A stretch of 64,000 bases of DNA from assembly GCA_030431825.1 (NCBI GenBank), contig JAUIIJ010000012.1, positions 1 to 64,000 on the forward strand, read 5' to 3'. The position numbers were made by a program, and so were the translations under genes. Source of the DNA: Alphaproteobacteria bacterium (GTDB lineage Bacteria; Pseudomonadota; Alphaproteobacteria; Rhodobacterales; Rhodobacteraceae). Within the stretch, counting starts at the first letter, position 1, and the number at the start of each line of letters is the position of its first letter. Below are positions 47,151 to 54,985 of the stretch, piece by piece. The notes under the pieces are model-generated. The model was given only the letters and a program-made list of their open reading frames with translations, had not been told where the DNA came from and made no database searches.

Positions 47151-47193
47151 GATCTGCCTCTCACCCGATTTTTGCCAGCATACGTCAGCCTTG

Positions 47194-47222
47194 TTGACAT
47201 TCCAAGTGCGAAGAGGTATCGA
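47194..47222 (+). promoter_or_regulatory. Sigma-70-like promoter for ilvE
   Basis: TTGACA at 47194-47199, a 17-base spacer, and TATCGA at 47217-47222 make a near-consensus promoter reading toward ilvE. The predicted start would leave about 80 bases of leader containing the dyad at 47246-47260. Confidence 0.6.
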
Positions 47223-47245
47223 ATCGCGATTTTAGCGTAATATTG

Positions 47246-47260
47246 TGTCCGATCCGGACA
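47246..47260. promoter_or_regulatory. Dyad in the ilvE leader
   Basis: TGTCCG-ATC-CGGACA is a perfect 6-bp dyad with a three-base spacer. It lies 24 bases after the likely -10 element and 48 bases before the ilvE start. It could be an operator for a dimeric regulator such as PetP or an unlinked repressor; no direct evidence decides. Confidence 0.4.
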
Positions 47261-47308
47261 TAAACGCGCAACAAATGAAAAAGCGCTCAATGCACAGGAG
47301 GATGCGCA

Positions 47309-48175
47309 ATGTCAGGCTATGATGATCGTGACGGCCAAATCTGGATGGATGGCAAGCTCGTGGACTGGCGGGGTGCAAACGTACATATTCTGACCCATGC
47401 GCTGCATTACGCATCGTCGGTGTTTGAAGGCGAGCGCGCGTATAACGGCAAGATCTTCAAATCACGGGAACATTCCGAGCGTCTGATCAAGTCCGGCGAA
47501 CTGGTCGGTTTCCAAATTCCCTACACGGTCGACGAGATCGAGGCCGCCAAGCAGGACGTTCTGACCGCCAGCGGTCTCAGGGATGCTTATGTGCGTGCGG
47601 TCGCATGGCGCGGCGCCGGTGAAGACATGGGAGTCGCATCGGCACGCAACCCGGTTCGCATGGCCATCGCCGCATGGGAATGGGGTGCCTATTACGGCGA
47701 CGCCAAGATGAAGGGGGCCAAGCTCGACATCTCCAAGTGGAAACGCCCGAGCCCGGAAACCATCCCGGTACATGCCAAGGCGGCAGGCCTCTACATGATC
47801 TGCACGATGTCCAAGCACGAGGCCGAGGCCAAGGGATGCTCGGACGCGCTGTTCATGGATTATCGCGGCTATGTCGCCGAAGCCACGGGCGCAAACATCT
47901 TCTTTGTCAAGGATGGCGAAGTGCACACGCCCAAGGCCGATTGCTTCCTGAACGGCCTGACCCGGCAGACGGTGATCGGCATGCTCGAGGATCGTCAGAT
48001 CAAGGTGCACGAGCGCCACATCATGCCCGAAGAGATGGAAGGCTTCGAGCAATGCTGGCTGACCGGCACCGCTGCCGAGGTCACGCCGGTGGGACAGATC
48101 GGCGACTATACGTTCGAAGTTGGTGCGCTGACCCGCGAGATCGCACAAGACTACGAAAAGCTGGTCCGCAACTGA
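47309..48175 (+). CDS. ilvE: Branched-chain amino acid aminotransferase
   Basis: The product has 288 residues, fold-type IV PLP enzyme. It carries out the last step of leucine, isoleucine and valine synthesis. Features are HALHYASSVFEGERAYNG, the PLP lysine Lys157 in IPVHAKAAGLYM, DALFMDYRGYVAEATGANIF and NGLTRQTVIGML, then CWLTGTAAEVTPVGQIG. The ribosome site is a consensus AGGAGG eight bases before ATG. Confidence 0.94.
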   Translation: MSGYDDRDGQIWMDGKLVDWRGANVHILTHALHYASSVFEGERAYNGKIFKSREHSERLIKSGELVGFQIPYTVDEIEAAKQDVLTASGLRDAYVRAVAWRGAGEDMGVASARNPVRMAIAAWEWGAYYGDAKMKGAKLDISKWKRPSPETIPVHAKAAGLYMICTMSKHEAEAKGCSDALFMDYRGYVAEATGANIFFVKDGEVHTPKADCFLNGLTRQTVIGMLEDRQIKVHERHIMPEEMEGFEQCWLTGTAAEVTPVGQIGDYTFEVGALTREIAQDYEKLVRN

Positions 48176-48244
48176 TCCACAGTCGGGTGAATGTCGCGGC
48201 GATTGTCGCGAATAATTCATGATACTGCCGACTGACGTTTACAC

Positions 48245-48288
48245 GGCTGCAATCCTATCCGCGCATCTAGCCAATCAGGATTGCAGCC
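48245..48288 (+). promoter_or_regulatory. Perfect hairpin occupying the phoD ribosome site
   Basis: GGCTGCAATCCT (48245-48256) and AGGATTGCAGCC (48277-48288) are perfect 12-bp complements with a 20-base loop, and the second arm ends directly at the ATG. The only ribosome-site-like sequence, AGGA at 48277-48280, is inside the stem. A folded leader would therefore mask initiation; as DNA it could equally be an operator. Confidence 0.6.
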
Positions 48289-49848
48289 ATGAACAAACTC
48301 TACAGACCATCCCGCCGCGCCGTGCTGGCGGGCGGAACCGCCTTTGCCGCGTCACTGGCCATGCCCGCCATCAGCCGGGCCTCTTCCCGCCCCGTCTTTA
48401 CCCACGGCGTGCAATCCGGCGATGTCGACATGTCCAGCGGGATGATCTGGACCCGCACAGACCGCCCGGCGCGCGTGTCGATGGAAGTCTCTACCACCGA
48501 AAGCTTTGCCGATGCGCGCCAACTGGCGCCGCTGGATGCGGTTCCGTCCAGCGACCTGGCTGTCAAGCGGCTGATCGAGGGTCTGCCGTCGGATCAGGAT
48601 ATCTTCTACCGTTTCGTTGCTGCCGATCTGCAGGACGTGAATGCGATCAGTGAACCGATTGTCGGCCGCTTTCGCACGGCACCGGCGGCCCGCCGCGACG
48701 TGCGCTTCGTCTGGTCGGGCGACACCGCCGGACAGGGCTGGGGCATCGACGAGGACGGCATGGCGACCTACGCCACAATGGCGCGTCACCAGCCCGATTT
48801 CTTCATCCATTCCGGCGATACCATCTATGCGGACGGCGCCATGCAGGACGAAGTCGAACTTCCGGATGGCAGCATCTGGAAAAACACCGTCCTGATCGAC
48901 GAGAAGCGCAAGGTCGCCGAAACGCTCGACGAATTCCGGGGTCAGTGGAAATACAACATGATGGACGGCCATGTACGCGACATGAACGCCATCGTGCCAA
49001 CCTATTTCCAGTGGGACGACCACGAGGTTGTCAACAACTGGTCTGCGTCCAAGGACCTGACCGCGGATGATCGCTATACCGAAAAGTCCGTCGCCCTGCT
49101 GCAATCGCGGGCCGCGCGGGCCTTTCACGAGATGTCGCCCATCCGCTTCACCCCGCAGGAACCGGGCCGCGTGTATCGCAAGATCGGCTATGGCCCGATG
49201 CTCGACGTGTTCTTTCTCGACCTGCGCAGCTATCGCGGGCCGAACAGCGACAACGTGCAGGAAACCGAATCCGACGCGACCCGCATCCTTGGCCGCGAGC
49301 AGATGGCATGGCTCAAGCGCGAACTGGCGCAGTCGCAGGCGACCTGGAAGGTCATCGCGTCGGATATGCCGATCGGGCTGGTCGTACGGGATGGCGACAC
49401 CAGGTTCGAGGCGGTCGCGAACGCCGATGACGGCACCGCAAAGGGCCGCGAGATCGAAATCGCCGAGTTGCTCCGTTTCATCAAGACGGCCAGGATCACC
49501 AACACCGTCTGGTTCACCGCCGACGTCCATTATACCGCGGCGCATTACTATGACCCGAACAAGGCACAGTTCCAGGATTTCGAACCGTTCTGGGAATTCG
49601 TCTCGGGGCCGCTGCATGCGGGTACGTTCGGACCGAACGCTCTGGACGGCACCTTTGGGCCAGAGGTCAAATACGTCAAGGCTCCGACCGAAGAGCAGGG
49701 GGTGAACCTGCCGCCGAGCGCGGGGCTGCAATTCTTTGGTCTTGTCGATATCGACGGTGCCACCCAACAGATGACCGTGCGTCTGATGGATCGGGCCGAC
49801 ACCGAGTTGTGGTCGGTGACGCTCGACCCGACGCACGCGGCGATCTGA
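48289..49848 (+). CDS. phoD: PhoD-like alkaline phosphatase/phosphodiesterase, Tat-exported
   Basis: The product has 519 residues. A Tat signal (SRRAVLAGGTAFAASLAMPA, cleavage near residue 30) fits a protein exported folded with metal cofactors. The PhoD N-terminal sandwich (FTHGVQSGDVDMSSGMIWTR) is followed by the metallophosphatase: WSGDTAGQGWG, FFIHSGDTIYADG, YFQWDDHEVVNNW, DVFFLDLRSYRG and VWFTADVHYTAAHYYD. It would release phosphate from phosphoesters in the periplasm. No Pho box was found; a hairpin abuts the start codon. A GC-rich terminator lies 20 bases after the stop. Confidence 0.9.
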   Translation: MNKLYRPSRRAVLAGGTAFAASLAMPAISRASSRPVFTHGVQSGDVDMSSGMIWTRTDRPARVSMEVSTTESFADARQLAPLDAVPSSDLAVKRLIEGLPSDQDIFYRFVAADLQDVNAISEPIVGRFRTAPAARRDVRFVWSGDTAGQGWGIDEDGMATYATMARHQPDFFIHSGDTIYADGAMQDEVELPDGSIWKNTVLIDEKRKVAETLDEFRGQWKYNMMDGHVRDMNAIVPTYFQWDDHEVVNNWSASKDLTADDRYTEKSVALLQSRAARAFHEMSPIRFTPQEPGRVYRKIGYGPMLDVFFLDLRSYRGPNSDNVQETESDATRILGREQMAWLKRELAQSQATWKVIASDMPIGLVVRDGDTRFEAVANADDGTAKGREIEIAELLRFIKTARITNTVWFTADVHYTAAHYYDPNKAQFQDFEPFWEFVSGPLHAGTFGPNALDGTFGPEVKYVKAPTEEQGVNLPPSAGLQFFGLVDIDGATQQMTVRLMDRADTELWSVTLDPTHAAI

Positions 49849-49868
49849 TCGGATTGCGACACGGAAAA

Positions 49869-49895
49869 CGGGCCCCGGCATCTGTCCGGGGCCCG
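49869..49895. terminator. Bidirectional terminator between phoD and the FAS1 gene
   Basis: CGGGCCCCGG (49869-49878) and CCGGGGCCCG (49886-49895) form a perfect 10-bp stem around CATCTGT, flanked by AAAA on the left (TTTT on the minus strand). It sits in the 60-base gap between two convergent genes, so it can serve both, with the better T tract for the minus-strand gene. Confidence 0.85.
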
Positions 49896-49908
49896 CATCG
49901 AATCGGGA

Positions 49909-51354
49909 TCAGACGAGTACGAAATCGTCGGCGTCGATCTTGTGCACCCATTGCAACAGGATCGAATCGTCGCCGGCTTCGATTTTCAGCCCACGACTGG
50001 TGACCGTCGCGGCGTCGAGCACATCCTGCTCTGTCGCGAAATCCTCGCGCGACAGAAGCAGTTCATCGCGCCAGAAGAAATCGCGCACGATGTTGTCGCC
50101 GGACAGGTTGGTAAAGTCGAACGTATCGGCCCCCAGCCCACCGACAAAACGGTCGTCGCCCGCATCATCGACCAACCGGTCCTTGCCGCGGTTGCCGATC
50201 AGATAATCGTCACCCTCGCCGCCAAGGATGACATCGGCACCCTTGCGGCCGAAGATGATATCGTCTCCACCGCTGCCGATCAGAACATCTCGCTTGTGCG
50301 TGCCCTTGATAAAGCCGCCGTCCGGCTCGCCCAGATCAAGCGGCACAAGCACCCGGTCGATCGCCTGGATCTCGCCATTGGCGGTGGTGATATCGGTCAG
50401 GCCGTCAATGAATCTGGCATTGGCGATATCCGGATCCGCATCGACCAGCTCATTGCCATCGATGCCAAGCCGCGCGCCGTCAAGCGCCGTATCGACGAGC
50501 CGCGCACCCTGCAGTTCCGCAACCGACGCGCCGCCGATCTTGACGTGATAGAGCAGGACATCCGTTACCAGTTCGGCTCCCAGCGCAGTGACAAGCGCGC
50601 CTGCGATCTCCGCATCCGCCAGCGATGAGACGTCCAGCCCCAGGTCTGCGGCGAGCTTGCGAAACGCCTCGTCGGTGGGCGCGAACACGGTGAAGGACGC
50701 ATCGCGATCATCCACGACCGCATCAAGGCCCGTCGCCGAAAGCGCAGCGGTCAGAACCTCGAAACTGTCGTTGGAACCGGCCACATCCGCGATGGTCGGG
50801 CGCTGCATGGCTTCGGCGACATCAATCGGAAGGAGAACCCGGTCGATTGCCTGAATGACACCGTTTGTTGCCTGAATGTCGGTCAGCCCGGTAACGAAAT
50901 CGGGATTCTCGACGTCAGGATCGGCATCGACAAGGGTTGTCCCGTTTACGTCGAAGGTTGCGCCCGAAAGCGTCGTGATCCTTCCTTCGGCCTGCAACGC
51001 GCTGACCTCGGCAGCACCGGCCCGCACGTGATAGGTCAGAACACTGGTCAGGGTCTCGACCCCCAGCGTTTCAACCAGCTTGGTCGCGATTTCGGTTTCG
51101 CTCATGCCCGCGACGTCGAGACCCAGCGTATTCGACGCTAGTTCGAGAAAGGCCGCATCGGTGGGCGCAAAGACGGTGAAGTCACCGGGGCCGGTGAAAG
51201 TGTCGGACAACCCTGCGGCCTTCAGCGCCGCCTCCAGAATGTCGAAATTGTCGTTCTTTGCCGCGATTTCACCAATCGACAAGGTCGGTTTCGGATCCGG
51301 GGCCGGCGGAAAGAACTTGTCCAGTATATCCGAAAGAAAACTTAGAAATGACAT
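49909..51354 (-). CDS. Two FAS1 domains fused to RTX repeats
   Basis: The product has 481 residues without a Sec signal. FAS1 domain 1 is about 27-178 (DFTVFAPTDAAFLELA, TYHVRAGA, IQAIDRVLLP). FAS1 domain 2 is about 185-340 (FTVFAPTDEAFRKLA, YHVKIGG, IQAIDRVLVP). Residues 352-412 hold RTX nonapeptides (GGDDIIFGRKGADVILGGEG, GGLGADTFDF). The tail to 481 resembles the serralysin C-terminal end (DNIVRDFFWRDELLLSREDF). FAS1 domains mediate adhesion, and the RTX end suggests type I secretion and calcium-dependent folding. Likely an extracellular matrix or adhesion protein. Confidence 0.87.
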   Translation of the reverse strand: MSFLSFLSDILDKFFPPAPDPKPTLSIGEIAAKNDNFDILEAALKAAGLSDTFTGPGDFTVFAPTDAAFLELASNTLGLDVAGMSETEIATKLVETLGVETLTSVLTYHVRAGAAEVSALQAEGRITTLSGATFDVNGTTLVDADPDVENPDFVTGLTDIQATNGVIQAIDRVLLPIDVAEAMQRPTIADVAGSNDSFEVLTAALSATGLDAVVDDRDASFTVFAPTDEAFRKLAADLGLDVSSLADAEIAGALVTALGAELVTDVLLYHVKIGGASVAELQGARLVDTALDGARLGIDGNELVDADPDIANARFIDGLTDITTANGEIQAIDRVLVPLDLGEPDGGFIKGTHKRDVLIGSGGDDIIFGRKGADVILGGEGDDYLIGNRGKDRLVDDAGDDRFVGGLGADTFDFTNLSGDNIVRDFFWRDELLLSREDFATEQDVLDAATVTSRGLKIEAGDDSILLQWVHKIDADDFVLV

Positions 51355-51555
51355 GCTGATCTCCCTTTAGACGTTTGACCCCACATCGGGACGCGGCACG
51401 CCAATAGCCCAACGGGCCGTCGGACGCGCCGCTCGCGATGCGCGGTAACCGGGTATACGCAACACCATCGGGCGCAGATCAGTCCCGCACCCCGGAACAT
51501 CCTCGTCACACGCGCATGTGAAGCGGCGTGAGAAACCCGGCAGAACCCGGATCTG

Positions 51556-52494
51556 TCAGCTCTTGGGGTCGGTAACCGCCCGCGCCCGTGCCCGTTCGAG
51601 CCCGAGCTGGTGTTCGCGCCAGATCACCAGAACGTTGCCGGCAATCACCAGCGCGGCCCCGCTCAGCATGACCGCCGTCGGCAGTTCACCGAACCAGAAA
51701 TACCCCAGCAGGATGGCGAATATCATCGAGGCATAGTCATAAGGCGCAAGCATCGAAGCCGGCCCGAAGCGATAGGAAGACGTGACCAGGATCTGTGCAA
51801 CGCCGCCGATCAGACCGGCAAGAATCAGCAAGCCCAGCGTGTCACGCTCCGGCACGACCCAGCCGAACGGCAGCGTCGTCAGAGAGATCAGCGAGGCGGT
51901 TACGGAAAAGTAGAACACGATTGCCGCCGTATGCTCGGTCTGAACCAGCTTGCGAATGTGGATTTGCACGAATGCGCGGGCAATCGTCGCGGTGATGATG
52001 AACATCGCGCCAAGTGTCGCGCCATCTTCTAAGCCCGCGCCACTTCCCAGACGCGGCCAGACCATGATCAGCACGCCGACCAGCCCGATGAGCACCGCCG
52101 AAATCCGGATCATGCGGATGGTCTCGCCCAGCATGATCGCGGCCAGGATGACCGTGAAGATCGGGGTGGCATAGCCGATCGCCGTGACTTCGGGCAGCGG
52201 CAGCAAGCCCAGGCCGGCAAATGTCAATGCCATCGCCAACGTGCCCAGCAGCCCGCGCCAGAAATGCCCCATCGGTTGCCGTGTCACCAGACCGTTGCGC
52301 AACTCGCCCCGCGCCATCAGCCAGACGACGATCACCGGGATCGCGAAAAACGAGCGAAAGAACACCGCCTGGCCCGGCGGCACCTCGGCCGAGGTCGCCT
52401 TGACCAGTGCCGACATCACCGTGAACAGGCAGATTGCACTCAGTTTGAGAGAGACCGCCAGCCCAGGTCGATGCGATGTTAACATTTTTGCCAT
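51556..52494 (-). CDS. DMT-superfamily (EamA) transporter
   Basis: The product has 312 residues with about ten membrane helices in two EamA repeats: LKLSAICLFTVMSALVKATS, FWRGLLGTLAMALTFAGLGL, AIGYATPIFTVILAAIML and LLGYFWFGELPTAVMLSGAA. It is an inner-membrane metabolite exporter or importer of unknown substrate. The start ATG 52492-52494 has AGGAAG five bases before and is preferred over one 14 codons upstream. A 200-base gap separates it from the FAS1 gene downstream. Confidence 0.88.
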   Translation of the reverse strand: MAKMLTSHRPGLAVSLKLSAICLFTVMSALVKATSAEVPPGQAVFFRSFFAIPVIVVWLMARGELRNGLVTRQPMGHFWRGLLGTLAMALTFAGLGLLPLPEVTAIGYATPIFTVILAAIMLGETIRMIRISAVLIGLVGVLIMVWPRLGSGAGLEDGATLGAMFIITATIARAFVQIHIRKLVQTEHTAAIVFYFSVTASLISLTTLPFGWVVPERDTLGLLILAGLIGGVAQILVTSSYRFGPASMLAPYDYASMIFAILLGYFWFGELPTAVMLSGAALVIAGNVLVIWREHQLGLERARARAVTDPKS

Positions 52495-52606
52495 GGCGTC
52501 TTCCTGCGCCCGAAACGCGGAAAGATCAATGGGCATCCGTCAGCGCCGCACCGACCGGCGCCATTCCCGGCTCACTGCAGCGCGCCGGGCCGGTAACGGT
52601 CGCCGG

Positions 52607-53707
52607 TTACCCGATCTTGCCGCGATTTTCGCCGACCTGACCGCGATGCAGCAACATGTGGTCAAGGATCACACAGGCCATCATCGCCTCACCCACCGGA
52701 ACTGCGCGGATCCCGACGCAGGGATCGTGACGGCCCCTGGTGACGATCTCGGTTTCCTCGCCCGTTCTGGTGATGGTCTTGCGCGTGGTCAGGATCGAAC
52801 TGGTGGGTTTGACGGCAAAGCGCACGACGATGTCCTGCCCGGTGCTAATGCCGCCAAGAATGCCGCCCGCATGATTCGAGCTGTATCTCGGGCCGCCCTG
52901 CCCCATGAAGATCTCGTCGGCATTCGCCTCGCCGGTGAGCATCGCCGCCGACATGCCTTCGCCGATCTCGACCCCCTTGACCGCGTTGATGCTCATCATC
53001 GCGGCGGCAAGGTCGGTGTCGAGCTTGCCGTAGACCGGCGCGCCAAGCCCGGCGGGGACGCCACGGGCGACCACTTCGATGATCGCTCCGACCGAATTTC
53101 CCGATTTGCGCAGGTCGTCAAGATAGTCCGCCCAGGTCCTGGCGGCTTCGGCATCTGGCGCCCAGAACGGGTTCGCCTCGATCTGGGCCCAGTCGAACCG
53201 TGTCCGGTCGATCGCCTGTGCGCCCATCTGCACCATGTAGCCGGTGATCTGCACATCCGGCGCCAGCGCCCGGATTGCCTCACGGGCGAGCCCCCCCGCC
53301 GCAACCCGCGACGCGGTTTCCCGCGCCGACGAGCGCCCGCCGCCGCGATAATCGCGGATGCCGTATTTCTGCCAATAGGTGATATCCGCGTGGCCGGGTC
53401 GGAACTTGTCCTTGATGTCGCCGTAATCCTTGCTGCGCTGGTCGGTGTTCTCGATCATCAATTGCACCGGGGTGCCGGTGGTATGCCCCTCGAACACGCC
53501 GGACAGGATCCGCACCTGATCCGCTTCGCGCCGCTGTGTCGTGTACCTGTTCTGTCCGGGTCTGCGCCGGTCCAGCCAGTGCTGGATCATCGACTCGTCA
53601 ATCTCGACCCCCGGCGGGCAGCCGTCGACCGTCGCGCCGAGCGCAGGACCGTGGCTTTCGCCCCATGTGGTGACACGGAACAGGTGGCCAAAGCTGTTGA
53701 TCGACAT
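52607..53707 (-). CDS. aroC: Chorismate synthase
   Basis: The product has 366 residues. It converts EPSP to chorismate with reduced FMN in the aromatic amino acid pathway. Signature segments are [67 protein letters not shown] and [20 protein letters not shown]. The start ATG 53705-53707 is followed directly by the conserved region; the upstream extension lies in a repeat element and is not coding. It is divergent from the thi riboswitch region. Confidence 0.96.
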   Translation of the reverse strand: MSINSFGHLFRVTTWGESHGPALGATVDGCPPGVEIDESMIQHWLDRRRPGQNRYTTQRREADQVRILSGVFEGHTTGTPVQLMIENTDQRSKDYGDIKDKFRPGHADITYWQKYGIRDYRGGGRSSARETASRVAAGGLAREAIRALAPDVQITGYMVQMGAQAIDRTRFDWAQIEANPFWAPDAEAARTWADYLDDLRKSGNSVGAIIEVVARGVPAGLGAPVYGKLDTDLAAAMMSINAVKGVEIGEGMSAAMLTGEANADEIFMGQGGPRYSSNHAGGILGGISTGQDIVVRFAVKPTSSILTTRKTITRTGEETEIVTRGRHDPCVGIRAVPVGEAMMACVILDHMLLHRGQVGENRGKIG

Positions 53708-53772
53708 GGGCAGGCTCCTTTTGGCCCGTGCTTTAGCCGGGGGAGGAAGGCGTCGCAAGCGATAGTCTGACG

Positions 53773-53833
53773 CCGGGGCTCTGCCCCCGCCGCCCTGCAG
53801 GCGGCTCCCCCGGAGTATTTCGCCAAAGATGAA
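53773..53833. repeat. Intergenic GC-palindrome element, copy 2
   Basis: GGGG-CTCT-GCCCC and GCCGCC-CTGCA-GGCGGC dyads are followed by CTCCCCCGGAGTATTTCGCC and AAGATGAAG. The order (GC palindrome, C-rich CCGGRRTATTT, purine tail) matches the copy at 37325-37375. It lies between aroC and the thi promoter. Confidence 0.5.
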
Positions 53834-53844
53834 GCGGCGGTCGC

Positions 53845-53873
53845 TTGTCATTCGTCGGGCCGCGATCTAGGGT
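53845..53873 (+). promoter_or_regulatory. Candidate promoter of thiBPQ
   Basis: TTGTCA (53845-53850), a 17-base spacer and TAGGGT (53868-53873) put a start site near 53880, exactly where the TPP aptamer begins. The -10 is weak but spacing and position are good. Confidence 0.5.
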
Positions 53874-53880
53874 TTTGGCA

Positions 53881-53964
53881 ACCTCGGGGTGCCTTGACCG
53901 GCTGAGACGCGCGATGCGGACCCGTTGAACCTGAACCGGCTCGTACCGGCGTAGGAAAGGTCTG
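53881..53964 (+). ncRNA. TPP (THI-box) riboswitch
   Basis: The conserved THI elements occur in order: CTCGGGGTGCC, GGCTGAGA (pyrimidine-sensing loop), ACCCGTTGAACCTGAACCGG and GTACCGGCGTAGGAAAGGT. This is the bacterial thiamine pyrophosphate aptamer, and the next gene is thiB, as expected. High TPP should shut the transporter operon off. Confidence 0.95.
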
Positions 53965-53966
53965 GA

Positions 53967-54005
53967 CATCCTTCCGACCCTGCCCGTCGCCGCCAAGGGA
54001 GGATG
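53967..54005 (+). promoter_or_regulatory. Riboswitch expression platform masking the thiB ribosome site
   Basis: CATCCTTCC (53967-53975) pairs with GGGAGGATG (53997-54005) over nine positions with one G-U pair. The second arm contains the thiB Shine-Dalgarno GGGAGG, so this stem would block translation. No T run follows, so control by translation rather than termination is inferred. Confidence 0.65.
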
Positions 54006-54007
54006 CC

Positions 54008-54985
54008 ATGAAATATCTCGCGATCGCCGTCGGCATTTGCGGTGCCACGGTCGCCGCAGCCGAGACGCCCGAACTGACCGTTTATACCTATGACAGTTTT
54101 GTCTCCGAATGGGGGCCGGGTCCGGCCATCGAGGCGGCCTTTGAGGAAACATGCGAATGCGACCTGAAGCTGGTGGGTGCGGGCGACGGCGCGGCGCTGC
54201 TGGCGCGTCTCAAGCTTGAGGGAGCGCGCAGTGATGCGGATGTCGTTCTCGGGCTCGATACCAACCTGACCGCGGCGGCGATGGAGACGGGGCTGTTCGC
54301 GGAGCACGCCGTGCAGGCTGACTATGCCTTGCCGGTCCCGTGGAACGACCCCGTGTTCGTACCCTATGATTGGGGGTATTTCGCCTTCGTGCACGAGGCG
54401 GGTGCCGCCGCGCCATCGAATTTCCGGGCATTGGGCGACAGCAATGCCAGGATCGTCATTCAGGATCCGAGGTCGTCGACTCCGGGGCTCGGGCTGCTGA
54501 TGTGGGTCAAGGCCGCCTATGGCGACGAGGCCGCCGCGATATGGCAAGGGCTGGCCGACAATATCGTGACGGTGACCAAGGGATGGAGCGAAGCCTATGG
54601 TCTGTTTCTGGACGGGGAGGCGGACATGGTGCTCTCCTACACCACTTCGCCGGCCTATCACCTGATCGCGGAAGAGGATGCCAGCAAGGCCGCCGCGGTC
54701 TTTGAAGAAGGTCATTACCTGCAGATCGAGGTGGCGGCCCGGCTGGCCAATTCCGATCAGCCCGAGCTGGCCGGGGCGTTCCTGCAATTCATGGTGACGG
54801 ATGCGTTTCAATCGGTGATCCCGACCACAAACTGGATGTATCCGTCGGTCATGCCTGCGGGCGGCCTGCCCCAGGGATTCGAGACGCTGGCCCAACCGGA
54901 CAAGGCGCTGATCGTGCCCGCACATGAGGCGGCCGCGTTGCGGGATGAAGCACTGGCAGAGTGGCTCGGCGCGCTCAGCCAATAG
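54008..54985 (+). CDS. thiB: Thiamine/TPP-binding periplasmic protein
   Basis: The product has 325 residues. The signal peptide is MKYLAIAVGICGATVAAAET. The mature protein has LTVYTYDSFVSEWGPGPAIE, SDADVVLGLDTNL, FVPYDWGYFAFV, DPRSSTPGLGLLMWV and WSEAYGLFLDGEADMVLSYT, all typical of ThiB. It delivers thiamine compounds to ThiPQ. It lies directly behind a TPP riboswitch; its stop lies inside the start of thiP. Confidence 0.95.
   Translation: MKYLAIAVGICGATVAAAETPELTVYTYDSFVSEWGPGPAIEAAFEETCECDLKLVGAGDGAALLARLKLEGARSDADVVLGLDTNLTAAAMETGLFAEHAVQADYALPVPWNDPVFVPYDWGYFAFVHEAGAAAPSNFRALGDSNARIVIQDPRSSTPGLGLLMWVKAAYGDEAAAIWQGLADNIVTVTKGWSEAYGLFLDGEADMVLSYTTSPAYHLIAEEDASKAAAVFEEGHYLQIEVAARLANSDQPELAGAFLQFMVTDAFQSVIPTTNWMYPSVMPAGGLPQGFETLAQPDKALIVPAHEAAALRDEALAEWLGALSQ

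Noticed and set aside
48190-48288. Possible Pho box upstream of phoD
   Set aside because: CTGACGT and CTGCAAT segments do not have the two-heptamer, four-base spacing of the PhoB consensus.
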